This document shows positions 50,602 to 59,172 of a DNA stretch of 64,000 nucleotides, in pieces. The notes beneath the pieces are model-generated. The model was not told where the DNA came from. It did not search any database and saw only the letters and a program-made list of their open reading frames with translations. Within the stretch, counting starts at the first letter, position 1, and each line of letters opens with the position of its first letter. A program made the translations under genes and the position numbers. The stretch covers positions 130,303 to 194,302 of the forward strand of contig JAEWRN010000034.1 of assembly GCA_023460035.1 (NCBI GenBank), in the 5' to 3' direction. The stretch comes from Bacillota bacterium. Lineage in GTDB: Bacteria; Bacillota; Clostridia; Oscillospirales; Ruminococcaceae.

Positions 50602-53256
50602 TTAACCGCGTTCGCCGGTGTGCATTGCGCGGCGAATAGGGATAAACAATTCGTGGAACAATAGCGGCAGCATGGCAAACACAATCAGCGAAAGCCATTC
50701 GGTAAAGGCCAGTGTTGTTGTGCCAAACAGGCCTGCCAGCGCCGGGATTTCAGTGGCGCAAACCTGCAACAGCAGGCTGCCGAAAAAGCTGATCAGCGTT
50801 AAGCGGTTGGTGTGCCGTGCCGTAATAAAAATACTGGTGTCCACGTCCCGCATGCCAAGGCTGTGCCAAAGCTGGCTGACGGCAAGCACGGTAAAGGCAT
50901 AGGTCTGTGCCCTTGTCAGCAGTGCCCCGGTTAAAATAGCGTCAATGGATGCCACCGAAACAGGGGTGCCTGCGGCGGCAAGCTGCTGCACCGGCAGGTA
51001 AAGAAACGCGCCAAGCATCATCAGCGCAATTAAAATGCCGTAAAAAATAGTGAGAAACAGGCCGCCGCCAGAAAACAAGCTGTCTTTGGGGTCGCGGGGC
51101 TTGCGCTGCATAATGCCGCGGGGCTTGTCGTCTGCGCCCAGCGCAAGGGCGGGCATGGTGTCGGTGATCAGGTTGACCCAAAGGATATGCACTGCTTTTA
51201 AGGGGCTGGCAAGGCCCGCCACAATGGCGGTAAACATGCTGATTACCTCGCCAAGGTTGGAGCCCAGCAAAAAGATGACCGTTTTTTTGATGTTGCTGTA
51301 AATGCCGCGCCCTTCTTCAATAGCGGCGCGAATTGTGGCAAAGTTATCGTCGGTCAACACCATGTCGGCGGCATCCTTGGCGACATCCGTGCCGGTAATG
51401 CCCATTGCAACGCCAATATCGGCGGCTTTCAGGCTGGGGGCATCGTTGACACCGTCACCGGTCATCGAGACAATTTTGCCGTTTGCTTTCAGCGCTTTCA
51501 CAATGCGCACCTTATGCTCGGGGCTTACGCGGGCAAATACCCGCAGGTTGCCGGCGCGGCGTTCCAGTTCCTCCTGCGGCATTGCGTCCAGTTCTTCACC
51601 GGTCACACACTGGTCTGCCGTTTCGGCAATGTCCAGCTGCTTTGCAATTGCAAGCGCGGTGTCGCGGTGGTCGCCGGTAATCATCACGGTGGTGATGCCC
51701 GCGTTGCGGAAGCTTTGCACGGCATCTTTCGCCTCCGGGCGGGCCGGGTCAATCATGCCCACCAGGCCCACAAAGCAAAGACCTTCTTCGGTTGCGGTGT
51801 CATCGCCGTACTTGACCGCCATTGCAAGCACGCGCAGCGCCTCTTTTGACATGGCCGAAGCCGCCTCAAGAACCGCGTCTTTGTCTTGCTGTGTCATGGC
51901 ACGACGCTTGCCATTGTCCAAAATATCAATGCAATGCGGCAGCAACTGGTCGGTGGCGCCTTTGGTGTACGCCTCTAGTTCGCCGCCGTTTTGGTGTACG
52001 GTCGTCATCATTTTACGGGCAGAGTCAAACGCCTGCTCGTTGACGCGCGGCCAGGTTTGCTCTAAAGTTTCGCGCGCGTTGCCTGCAATGGCACCCATAT
52101 CCAGCAGGGCAAGCTCGGTAGGGTCGCCAATACGGCTGTTGTTTGCAACCGAGGCATCGTTGCAAAGGGTAAAACCGCGCAAAAACAGTTCGTCCTTTTG
52201 TGCGGTCAGGCTTTGCGGGTCACGCAATTCGCCGTTGGTATAAATTTTAGTGACGGTCATTTTGTTCTGGGTCAAAGTACCGGTTTTATCGCTGCAAACC
52301 ACGCTGACAGCGCCCAGTGTTTCTACAGCGGGCAGCCGGCGCACAATGCTGTTGACCTTGACCATGCGCTGCACACCAACGGCCAGCACAATGGTCACCA
52401 CGGCAGGCAGGCCTTCCGGCACGGCCGCAACGGCAAGGCTGATGGCGGTAAGCAGCATTTCAACAATGTCGCGACCCTGTATTAAGGCAATCACAAACAG
52501 TGCGGCACACAGCACAACGGCAATGATGCCTAGCAGCTTACCCAAAACGGCAAGGCTTTTTTGCATGGGGGTCAGCTCATTATCTCCGTCCAGCATTGCG
52601 GCAATCTTGCCAATTTCGGTGGCTTGCCCGGTAGCGACCACAACGCCCTCACCGCGGCCATAAGAAATACTGGTGCTGCTGTAAGCCATGTTGTGGCGGT
52701 CACCCAACGGCGCATCCTTTTTTGTAATAAAGGCGGCATTTTTTTCTGTCGGCACACTTTCGCCGGTGAGTGCGCTTTCATCTGCTTTCAGCCCGGCGGT
52801 AACAGTCAGCCGCAGGTCTGCGGGCACAATGCGCCCAGCATCCAATAGCACAATATCACCGGTTACCAGTTCGGCAGCGGGTATTTCACGCACCACACCG
52901 CCACGCCGCACGGTTGCCGTGGGGCTGCTCATTTCGCGCAGGGCATCCAGCGCACGCTGGGCCTTGCCTTCCTGCACCATGCCGACAATCGCGTTCAACA
53001 GCACGACCCCTAAAATAATGCCCGCGTCAGAAAACTCTCGCAGCGCAATCGATACCACGGCAGCTGCCAAGAGTACATAGATCATCGGGTCTTTTAGCTG
53101 CGAAAGGAACATTTGCAGTTTTGTAGGCGGCTTTTTTGCTTTCAGCGCATTGGGGCCCTGTGTGGCAAGGCGCTTTTTCGCTTCTTCTTCCGCCAGGCCG
53201 TGGTTTGCCGCATTCAGCTCCAGCAGCACATCGTCGGCGGTTTTTGTTTCGAACAT
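50602..53256 (-). CDS. P-type cation ATPase, probably a manganese (or calcium) exporter
   Basis: 884 residues, P2A-type. Actuator motif TGES, phosphorylation site DKTGTLTQNK with Asp323, nucleotide-binding KGATDQLL, and hinge TGDGVNDAPSLKAADIGVAMG; the M4 ion site PEGLP is of the calcium-pump kind. By sequence it would be named a calcium-translocating ATPase, but the gene lies directly behind a yybP-ykoY manganese riboswitch, as do Mn-exporting P-type ATPases such as YoaB of Lactococcus. Manganese export is therefore the better inference. The ATG has a GGAGGTA site upstream. Confidence 0.93.
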   Translation of the reverse strand: MFETKTADDVLLELNAANHGLAEEEAKKRLATQGPNALKAKKPPTKLQMFLSQLKDPMIYVLLAAAVVSIALREFSDAGIILGVVLLNAIVGMVQEGKAQRALDALREMSSPTATVRRGGVVREIPAAELVTGDIVLLDAGRIVPADLRLTVTAGLKADESALTGESVPTEKNAAFITKKDAPLGDRHNMAYSSTSISYGRGEGVVVATGQATEIGKIAAMLDGDNELTPMQKSLAVLGKLLGIIAVVLCAALFVIALIQGRDIVEMLLTAISLAVAAVPEGLPAVVTIVLAVGVQRMVKVNSIVRRLPAVETLGAVSVVCSDKTGTLTQNKMTVTKIYTNGELRDPQSLTAQKDELFLRGFTLCNDASVANNSRIGDPTELALLDMGAIAGNARETLEQTWPRVNEQAFDSARKMMTTVHQNGGELEAYTKGATDQLLPHCIDILDNGKRRAMTQQDKDAVLEAASAMSKEALRVLAMAVKYGDDTATEEGLCFVGLVGMIDPARPEAKDAVQSFRNAGITTVMITGDHRDTALAIAKQLDIAETADQCVTGEELDAMPQEELERRAGNLRVFARVSPEHKVRIVKALKANGKIVSMTGDGVNDAPSLKAADIGVAMGITGTDVAKDAADMVLTDDNFATIRAAIEEGRGIYSNIKKTVIFLLGSNLGEVISMFTAIVAGLASPLKAVHILWVNLITDTMPALALGADDKPRGIMQRKPRDPKDSLFSGGGLFLTIFYGILIALMMLGAFLYLPVQQLAAAGTPVSVASIDAILTGALLTRAQTYAFTVLAVSQLWHSLGMRDVDTSIFITARHTNRLTLISFFGSLLLQVCATEIPALAGLFGTTTLAFTEWLSLIVFAMLPLLFHELFIPIRRAMHTGERG

Positions 53257-53294
53257 TGCAGTACCTCCGGTTATTCAAATTAAGAGTGGCCATA

Positions 53295-53341
53295 AAATAA
53301 AAAAAGACCTTTGATACGGCTGGAAACCATATCAAAAGTCT
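53295..53341 (-). terminator. Expression-platform terminator of the manganese riboswitch
   Basis: Stem AGACTTTTGATATGG / CCGTATCAAAGGTCT with a 7-base loop and seven T on the minus strand. Its 5' arm uses the 3' strand of the aptamer P1 (53335-53341), so ligand-bound aptamer and terminator exclude each other. Confidence 0.87.
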
Positions 53342-53422
53342 TGTTACCTGAAGCGGTTCCCGTTCCAGCCGGGGGGAACCCGACGGTTGTTGGATACGGA
53401 AATTAAAACTACTCCCTTTTGT
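53335..53422 (-). promoter_or_regulatory. yybP-ykoY (manganese) riboswitch
   Basis: On the minus strand the aptamer opens AAAAGGGAGTAG and closes with CAAGACTTTT, pairing to form P1, with a G+C-rich P3/P4 region between; this is the class hallmark and closely resembles the Lactococcus yybP-ykoY element. The shared P1/terminator strand predicts that Mn2+ binding frees the transcript, switching the exporter on. Identification is by motif recall; a covariance search would settle it. Confidence 0.85.
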
Positions 53423-53429
53423 TCCTATT

Positions 53430-53458
53430 ATATTATCGCCGCGGTTTGCTTTTGTCAA
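53430..53458 (-). promoter_or_regulatory. Promoter of the manganese riboswitch / ATPase transcript
   Basis: On the minus strand a perfect TTGACA (53453-53458), a 17-base spacer and TAATAT (53430-53435). Transcription would begin just before the aptamer. Confidence 0.82.
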
Positions 53459-53560
53459 GCAAAAAACCAGATATTTACTAAAAAACGAAGTGTGTTTTGG
53501 CGCGTGACACAAACACGGGGCCGCATGGGCGAGTAAGCGGGGGGAAGCCGTGTTTACTTG

Positions 53561-54130
53561 TTATTTGCTCTGAGCGGAAAACAGCGTGGGGGCAGAAAGG
53601 TAAAGCAGCACAGCCGCAGCCGTCGTTAAAATCAATTCTGGCAGCATGTAAGAGCCGTTATAGGTCAGCGAGTAATACCAAACAGCCTGCCCCTCGGGCG
53701 CATAAGAGCCCCAGATCAAAACACCGCTTAAAAAGCTGCAGCAAAACCGCAAAAAGCACACGGCGGCGGTACCAACACCAACGCCAAAGGCCTTGTTTTT
53801 GAAAGGCTTGGCAAAAAAACCGGCAAGGCCCAGCCCGCTAAAAGCAATTACATAGTCAAGCAAAATCATGCCCACAAGCGCGATAATGGTGTTAGAAGGG
53901 GGGGCGTAAAAATTTAGCAGCATTTGCAACAGGCTGTTGACAAACCCTGTGGCAAGCCCCCATTTGACCCCGTGCCGAAACGAAACCAGCACAAAGGGCA
54001 GCATGGAAAATGCGGTGATGCTGCCGCCAGTGGGCAGTTCAAATACCTTGATCTGTGACAGAATGGTGCCGATGGCAATCATCAGCCCGCACTCCACCAA
54101 AATGCGTGTTTTTGAGAAATTGTTTGACAT
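53561..54130 (-). CDS. thiT: Energy-coupling-factor thiamine transporter S component ThiT
   Basis: 189 residues with six helices. The thiamine-site region includes FELPTGGSITAFSMLPFVLVSFRHG, and WGSYAPEGQAVWYYSLTYNGSYMLPE, both diagnostic of ThiT. It works with the shared ECF energising module (EcfA, EcfA', EcfT), which is not in this window. ATG 54130 follows GAGGT at seven bases; the longer upstream frame is discarded because it runs into the leader. Regulated by a TPP riboswitch immediately upstream. Confidence 0.95.
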   Translation of the reverse strand: MSNNFSKTRILVECGLMIAIGTILSQIKVFELPTGGSITAFSMLPFVLVSFRHGVKWGLATGFVNSLLQMLLNFYAPPSNTIIALVGMILLDYVIAFSGLGLAGFFAKPFKNKAFGVGVGTAAVCFLRFCCSFLSGVLIWGSYAPEGQAVWYYSLTYNGSYMLPELILTTAAAVLLYLSAPTLFSAQSK

Positions 54131-54159
54131 AATAGATACCTCACACAAAGTAGTACATA

Positions 54160-54198
54160 AAAACAAAAAGCACCTGTTTTTAATAAAAACAGGTGCTT
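54160..54198 (-). terminator. Expression-platform terminator of the TPP riboswitch
   Basis: On the minus strand a 14-bp A+T-flanked stem (AAGCACCTG.. / ..CAGGTGCTT) is followed by TTTGTTTTT, between the aptamer and the thiT start: TPP-dependent premature termination. Confidence 0.93.
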
Positions 54199-54205
54199 AA
54201 CCTCG

Positions 54206-54306
54206 GAGGGTATGGTGTAAACTTCCTACGCCGGCATTATCCGGATCAGGTTAAAGGGTTCATGTACTGCTTACAGTGACAAATCTCAGCCTTTCGGCAC
54301 CCCTGT
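54206..54306 (-). promoter_or_regulatory. TPP riboswitch
   Basis: On the minus strand the conserved blocks are GGGGTGCC, GGCTGAGA, ACCCTTTAACCTGAT, GGATAATGCC and GCGTAGGAA, in the right order and spacing for a THI-box aptamer. With a terminator downstream it should shut off thiT when thiamine pyrophosphate is plentiful. Confidence 0.97.
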
Positions 54307-54322
54307 TTTTATGTCCGGGTTT

Positions 54323-54351
54323 ATTATATGCGCCAGTAACTTGCTTGTCAA
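54323..54351 (-). promoter_or_regulatory. Consensus promoter of the TPP riboswitch / thiT transcript
   Basis: On the minus strand TTGACA (54346-54351), 17 bases and TATAAT (54323-54328), both perfect. The -35 lies within a hairpin just after the stop of the preceding lipoprotein gene. Confidence 0.87.
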
Positions 54352-54357
54352 GCGAGT

Positions 54358-54750
54358 TTATTTCATGTAAAGCCCCACAAGCTGCAAATCGGTGTTGAAG
54401 CTGATGGTAAAGGTGAGGTTGGCGTTTGCGTATTTTGCAAGCACCACAATCGTTGCGATACTGTCCTTTTCACTGGTGGCATCTTTGACAAACGAGTCAA
54501 ACGCGCCCACTTGTTCGCTGACGGGCGCCCATGCTTCGCTAAGCTTATCCGCAGGCAGCGCGGCTTTCATCGTATCGTCCATCATTGCGACAACGGCATC
54601 ATAATCATTGTTGTTCAGGTCGGTGACAACCTCATGTGCCAGTGAAACAACCTTGTCTTCATCGTAAGCATCCGACAAACCGCCGCCGCAGCCGGCAAGC
54701 AAAGCGGCGCAAAGCAGTGCGGAAAGACAAACGGCAATCAGCTTTTTCAT
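54358..54750 (-). CDS. Small lipoprotein, DUF3887-like
   Basis: 130 residues. Signal peptide with lipobox LAGC (Cys21), then GGGLSDAYDEDK and a compact alpha/beta domain; NNNDYDAVVAMMDDTMKAALP and KYANANLTFTISFNTDLQLVGLYMK match the cystatin/NTF2-like appearance of DUF3887 proteins. The function is unknown. ATG follows CGAGGAGAA. It lies 2 bases after nth on the same strand, so the two are likely co-transcribed. Confidence 0.75.
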   Translation of the reverse strand: MKKLIAVCLSALLCAALLAGCGGGLSDAYDEDKVVSLAHEVVTDLNNNDYDAVVAMMDDTMKAALPADKLSEAWAPVSEQVGAFDSFVKDATSEKDSIATIVVLAKYANANLTFTISFNTDLQLVGLYMK

Positions 54751-54752
54751 TT

Positions 54753-55427
54753 TCAGTTCTCCTCGTTTTTACTATTTTTAGTGTTAATTTTAAGGGCTTC
54801 ACGCCCCATATCACAAAGGTCGTTCAACGTGCATTCTGTGCAGCGTGGGCTGCGGGCAGTACACACCGCGCGGCCATGCAGCACCAGCCGGTGGCAAAAG
54901 TCGTTACTTTCAGCCGGGGGGATGATTTTCCACAAGGCCATTTCCACTTTTTTAGGGTCTTTTAAATCCTGTACCAGCCCCATGCGGTTGCTCAAGCGGA
55001 TACAGTGGGTGTCGGTGACAATGGCGGGCTTGCCAAACACGTCGCCCATAATCAGGTTTGCGCTTTTGCGCCCCACGCCGGGCAGGGTGAGCAGGGTGTC
55101 GAAGTCATTCGGCACTTTGCCGTCAAACTCGTCTACCAGCTTTCTTGCTGTCAGGCTGATGTCCCGTGCTTTGCTGTGGCCAAGGCCACAGGGCTTCACA
55201 ATGGCTTCAATTTCGTCCGGTTCAGCCTCGGCCAGTGCTTGTACCGACGGGTAAATGGCAAACAAATCCTCGGTGACCACGTTTACACGGGCATCCGTAC
55301 ACTGTGCGGCCAGTCGTACACTCACCAGCAGTTGCCATGCGCTGGCGTAGTCTAAGGTACAGGCCGCAAGCGGATAGGCCTGTTTTAGGCGTTCAATAAT
55401 TTCAAGTACCTCTTTTTTCTTTTTCAT
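54753..55427 (-). CDS. nth: Endonuclease III
   Basis: 224 residues. Helix-hairpin-helix LPGVGRKSANL with the catalytic Lys, the catalytic Asp in VTDTHCIRLSNR, and the C-terminal [4Fe-4S] cluster C-x6-C-x2-C-x5-C (CTARSPRCTECTLNDLC) are all intact. It removes oxidised pyrimidines and nicks abasic sites. I chose ATG 55427, preceded by GGAGGG; the frame continues upstream a few codons. It precedes the small lipoprotein gene and is divergent from glyA. Confidence 0.95.
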   Translation of the reverse strand: MKKKKEVLEIIERLKQAYPLAACTLDYASAWQLLVSVRLAAQCTDARVNVVTEDLFAIYPSVQALAEAEPDEIEAIVKPCGLGHSKARDISLTARKLVDEFDGKVPNDFDTLLTLPGVGRKSANLIMGDVFGKPAIVTDTHCIRLSNRMGLVQDLKDPKKVEMALWKIIPPAESNDFCHRLVLHGRAVCTARSPRCTECTLNDLCDMGREALKINTKNSKNEEN

Positions 55428-55555
55428 CGGGCCCTCCACAATAGGTGTACACAAGCTGCATACAAACCGGCAAAAGTAAGTTTAAAAGCATTATAGCATG
55501 CTGTGCGGCAAAATAAAATGTGCCCCGGCAATAAAATAAAACAGGGGTATTCGCC

Positions 55556-55584
55556 TTGTCTTTTGTGGGCACTGCTAGTATAAT
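55556..55584 (+). promoter_or_regulatory. Predicted promoter of glyA
   Basis: TTGTCT, a 17-base spacer and a perfect TATAAT (55579-55584), 76 bases before the start. Confidence 0.77.
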
Positions 55585-55660
55585 TTGTATATATTCTGTA
55601 TTTACACAAAGTGTGGCCGGCAGGCCGCCACAGATGCAAAAGAGCGGAGGAGCTGACGCA

Positions 55661-56911
55661 ATGTTTGGAGATGTGATGGATACCATCGGTTTTGTTCGGG
55701 CGCGGGATGAAGAGGTAGGCGCCGCGATGGCACGCGAAATGGATCGCCAACGCAAAAATATTGAGCTGATTGCCTCGGAGAATATAGTTTCCCCGGCAGT
55801 GCTTGCGGCAATGGGCAGTATTTTGACCAACAAATACGCCGAGGGTTACCCCGGCCACCGCTATTACGGCGGCTGCCAGTTTGTCGATGAGGTGGAAGAG
55901 CTTGCCCGCACCCGCGCCTGCAAACTGTTTGGCGCAGACCATGCCAATGTTCAGCCGCACTCTGGCGCACAGGCAAACCTTGCCGTTTACTTTGCGTTGC
56001 TGCAGCCGGGCGATACCGTGCTGGGCATGAACCTGTCGCATGGCGGCCACCTGACGCACGGCAGCCCGGTCAATATGTCGGGTAAGTATTTTCACTTTGT
56101 GCCTTATGGCGTAAATGACGATGGCTTTATTGATTATGATGCCCTGCGCGAGCTGGCACTAAACGAAAAACCCAAAATGATCGTCGCCGGTGCTTCTGCC
56201 TATGCCCGCATTATTGATTTTGAGCGCATTGCCAAAATTGCAAAAGAAGTTGACTGCCTGTTTATGGTGGATATGGCCCATATTGCCGGCCTTGTGGCGG
56301 CAGGGTTGCACCCGTCGCCCGTGCCGTATGCCGATGTGGTGACCACCACCACCCACAAAACACTGCGCGGCCCGCGCGGCGGCATGATTTTGTGCAAAGA
56401 GCAGTACGCAAAAGCCATTGACAAGGCCATTTTCCCTGGCACGCAGGGCGGCCCGCTGATGCATGTCATCGCCGGCAAAGCGGTTTGCTTTGGCGAGGCG
56501 CTGACCCCCGAGTTTAAAACGTATCAGCAGCAGATTGTTGCAAATGCCAAGGCATTAAGCGAGGCTTTGCTGGCACGCGGCGTGCATTTGGTTTCGGGTG
56601 GTACCGATAACCACCTGATGACGGTGGACCTGCGCGGTACCGGTGTGACCGGCAAAATGCTGGAGGCACGGCTGGACGAAGTACACATTACGGCCAACAA
56701 AAACACGGTGCCCAACGACCCCGAAAAGCCTACGGTTACCAGCGGCGTGCGCATTGGCACACCGGCCGTAACGACCCGCGGCTTTGGCAAGACGGAAATG
56801 GAAAAAATAGCAGATTTTATTGCCGGGTGTGTTTTTGACTACGACAATAAAAAAGACGAGATCGCCGCGGGCGTAGAGGCACTGACCGCACAGTTCCCGC
56901 TGTACGAATAA
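55661..56911 (+). CDS. glyA: Serine hydroxymethyltransferase
   Basis: 416 residues, normal length. NIELIASENIVSPAVL, KYAEGYPGHRYYGG, the PLP lysine in TTTTHKTLRGPRGG (about residue 232) and GTDNHLMTVDL are all intact. It interconverts serine and glycine while loading THF with a one-carbon unit. ATG 55661 follows GCGGAGGAG; upstream in-frame ATGs lie before or inside the promoter. It leads a cluster with an esterase and rarA. Confidence 0.97.
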   Translation: MFGDVMDTIGFVRARDEEVGAAMAREMDRQRKNIELIASENIVSPAVLAAMGSILTNKYAEGYPGHRYYGGCQFVDEVEELARTRACKLFGADHANVQPHSGAQANLAVYFALLQPGDTVLGMNLSHGGHLTHGSPVNMSGKYFHFVPYGVNDDGFIDYDALRELALNEKPKMIVAGASAYARIIDFERIAKIAKEVDCLFMVDMAHIAGLVAAGLHPSPVPYADVVTTTTHKTLRGPRGGMILCKEQYAKAIDKAIFPGTQGGPLMHVIAGKAVCFGEALTPEFKTYQQQIVANAKALSEALLARGVHLVSGGTDNHLMTVDLRGTGVTGKMLEARLDEVHITANKNTVPNDPEKPTVTSGVRIGTPAVTTRGFGKTEMEKIADFIAGCVFDYDNKKDEIAAGVEALTAQFPLYE

Positions 56912-56947
56912 CCGTTTATTACAGCAAGCCCAAAGAGAGGAGCCCGT

Positions 56948-57784
56948 ATGGCTTATATCAATGCCACCTTACGCAGTACGCTTATGGGGCGCAGTGTGGC
57001 AGTTTCGCTGTACTTCCCCAACGATTACCCCGAAACCGTGGTGCCTGAAATACGCGGGGTCGTCACCCTGCTGCACGGGTACACCAACAGCGGGCAAGAC
57101 TGGCTGCAAATGTCGTCAGCTTGCCGCTATGCGGCAGACAATGGGCTAATATTAGTTGCCCCCAGCTGTGAAAACAGCTTTTATTGTGATATGGTATATG
57201 GCGACGCATGGTATACCTTTGTGACAGAAGAATTGCCCGTGCTGCTGAACCGCTTTTTTAAGCTGCCCACCGAGCGGGAGAAAAACTTTATTGCCGGGCT
57301 TTCTATGGGCGGGTATGGGGCCATGATGATTGGGTTAAACCACCCGGAGAGGTATGCCGGGGTTGCCAGTTTTTCGGGCGCGGTGGACCTTGCCCTGATG
57401 TTTGAAAAAGGCCGCGGCCTGCCACAGCTGCGCCAGCAGTTTGTGCCGGTTTTTGGGCAGGATTTAACGCTGCCAGACCAATATGACCTGTACAAACTGG
57501 CTGTAAAGTTGAACAACTTGCCAGCAGAAAAACAGCCCAAATTACTGTTTACCTGTGGCATGCAGGACGATGAGGTGTATGAAATTCGCACCCAAAACAC
57601 CGCGCTGTACAATACTATGCAGCCGTTGCATTTTGCAAACTACCGTTACCTTACCTGGCCCGGCAACCATGAGTGGAAATTTTGGGACCGCAGTTTGGTG
57701 TATGCCATTGACTATTTTTTAGAGAACGGCTATGCCGAACAAAAGCTTGGCGATTGGCGCAGTGAAGTGCAAACCGCCCCATAA
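56948..57784 (+). CDS. Esterase of the tributyrin-esterase/S-formylglutathione-hydrolase-like family
   Basis: 278 residues, alpha/beta hydrolase. TLLHGYTNSGQDWL forms the oxyanion region, and the nucleophile Ser119 is in GLSMGGYGAMM; the acid Asp is probably in CGMQDDEVYE and the His in WPGNHEWKFWDR. Members such as EstA hydrolyse short acyl esters or deacetylate sugars. The N-terminus (ATLRSTLMGRSVAVSLYFP) matches the family and there is no signal peptide, so it is cytoplasmic. The start follows AGAGAGGAG. It is 36 bases after glyA and 11 before rarA. Confidence 0.9.
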   Translation: MAYINATLRSTLMGRSVAVSLYFPNDYPETVVPEIRGVVTLLHGYTNSGQDWLQMSSACRYAADNGLILVAPSCENSFYCDMVYGDAWYTFVTEELPVLLNRFFKLPTEREKNFIAGLSMGGYGAMMIGLNHPERYAGVASFSGAVDLALMFEKGRGLPQLRQQFVPVFGQDLTLPDQYDLYKLAVKLNNLPAEKQPKLLFTCGMQDDEVYEIRTQNTALYNTMQPLHFANYRYLTWPGNHEWKFWDRSLVYAIDYFLENGYAEQKLGDWRSEVQTAP

Positions 57785-57795
57785 GAGAGGGGGAA

Positions 57796-59073
57796 ATGCA
57801 GATGGAAAGCCCGCTGGCAGACCGCCTGCGGCCCAAAACGCTGGACGAAGTGTTTGGCCAAAAGCACCTGCTTGCCCCCGGCAGCGTATTTCGCAGTAAT
57901 ATTGACGCGGGGCGCATCCCCAATATGGTTTTTTATGGCCCGCCGGGGGTGGGCAAAACCACGGTGGCCCGCATCATTGCCGAAAACAGCGGCATGCGGC
58001 TGCACAAGCTCAACGGTACGTCGGCTTCTACCGGTGACATCCGTACCGTGATTGGCGAAATCGGTACTTTAATTGGGCATGGCGGCATTCTATTATATCT
58101 CGACGAAATTCAGTACCTCAACAAAAAGCAGCAGCAAAGCCTGCTGGAATGTATTGAGGACGGCAGCATTACCCTGATTGCCTCCACAACCGAGAACCCT
58201 TACTTTTATGTGTATACCGCCTTGCTTTCGCGGTGTACGGTGTTCGAGTTTAAACCGCTTACTGCGCAGGAGATCAAAGAGGCGATAGAGCGGGCAAAAG
58301 TATTGCTGGAGCAGCAGGACGACTGCAAAATTATATTGCAGCCCGATGCGCTGGATTTTATGGCAACGGCCTGCGGCGGCGATGTGCGCAAAAGCATGAG
58401 CAGCTTAGAATTGCTTGCCGGGGCGGCGCCTACAGCTGACAAGGTGAAAACTATTACACTTGAAATGGCACAGCAGGTGGCCCAGCGCAGCACCATGAGC
58501 TATGACCGCGATTCAGATAATCACTACGACACCATTTCGGCGCTGCAAAAAAGCATCCGCGGCTCTGACCCGGACGCGGCAATTCACTACCTTGCACGGC
58601 TGCTTGAAACCGGTGACCTGCTTTCTGCCTGCCGGCGCTTGCTGGTCATTGCAGCGGAGGATATTGGCCTTGCGTACCCGCAGGCCATCCCCATTGTGAA
58701 AGCCTGTGTAGACAGCGCGCTTCAGCTTGGCCTGCCCGAAGCGCAATTACCACTTGCAGACGCGGCGATTTTGCTTGCTACGGCCCCCAAAAGCAATTCT
58801 GGTCACAACGCCATCATAGCCGCCCGGCAAGACTTACAACGCGGGCGCAGTGGGCCTATCCCGCGCTGCTTGCAAAACAAGCATTACGACGGGGCCGATG
58901 CGAAGGTGAAAGGGCAGAATTATTTATACCCTCACGATTACCCGGGGCACTGGGTGGCCCAGCAATATCTGCCCACCGAGCTTTTGGACACGGTGTATTA
59001 CGAGTACGGCCCCAATAAAACCGAGCAAGCGGCAAAAGCTTATTGGGAGAATATCAAAAAACAAAAACCATAA
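57796..59073 (+). CDS. rarA: Replication-associated recombination protein A (MgsA/RarA)
   Basis: 425 residues, AAA+ clamp-loader-like ATPase that acts at stalled forks. RPKTLDEVFGQKHLL, Walker A GPPGVGKTT (48-56), Walker B LLYLDEIQYLNKKQQ, sensor STTENPYF and the C-terminal tetramerisation domain with ARLLETGDLLSACRRLLVIAAEDIGLA are intact. ATG 57796 follows GAGGGGG; ATG 57802 is the alternative. A terminator follows. Confidence 0.95.
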   Translation: MQMESPLADRLRPKTLDEVFGQKHLLAPGSVFRSNIDAGRIPNMVFYGPPGVGKTTVARIIAENSGMRLHKLNGTSASTGDIRTVIGEIGTLIGHGGILLYLDEIQYLNKKQQQSLLECIEDGSITLIASTTENPYFYVYTALLSRCTVFEFKPLTAQEIKEAIERAKVLLEQQDDCKIILQPDALDFMATACGGDVRKSMSSLELLAGAAPTADKVKTITLEMAQQVAQRSTMSYDRDSDNHYDTISALQKSIRGSDPDAAIHYLARLLETGDLLSACRRLLVIAAEDIGLAYPQAIPIVKACVDSALQLGLPEAQLPLADAAILLATAPKSNSGHNAIIAARQDLQRGRSGPIPRCLQNKHYDGADAKVKGQNYLYPHDYPGHWVAQQYLPTELLDTVYYEYGPNKTEQAAKAYWENIKKQKP

Positions 59074-59103
59074 TTTGTTCTCCTGCTGAGATGACAGAGA
59101 AAA

Positions 59104-59150
59104 GGGGGCCAAAGCAAGGCTATCGCTGCGCTTTGGCCCCTTATTTTATA
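59104..59150 (+). terminator. Intrinsic terminator after rarA
   Basis: GGGGCCAAAGC / GCTTTGGCCCC stem (right arm 59130-59140) followed by TTATTTTAT. Confidence 0.88.
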
Positions 59151-59172
59151 AAATAACGAGGAGGATCATTTC

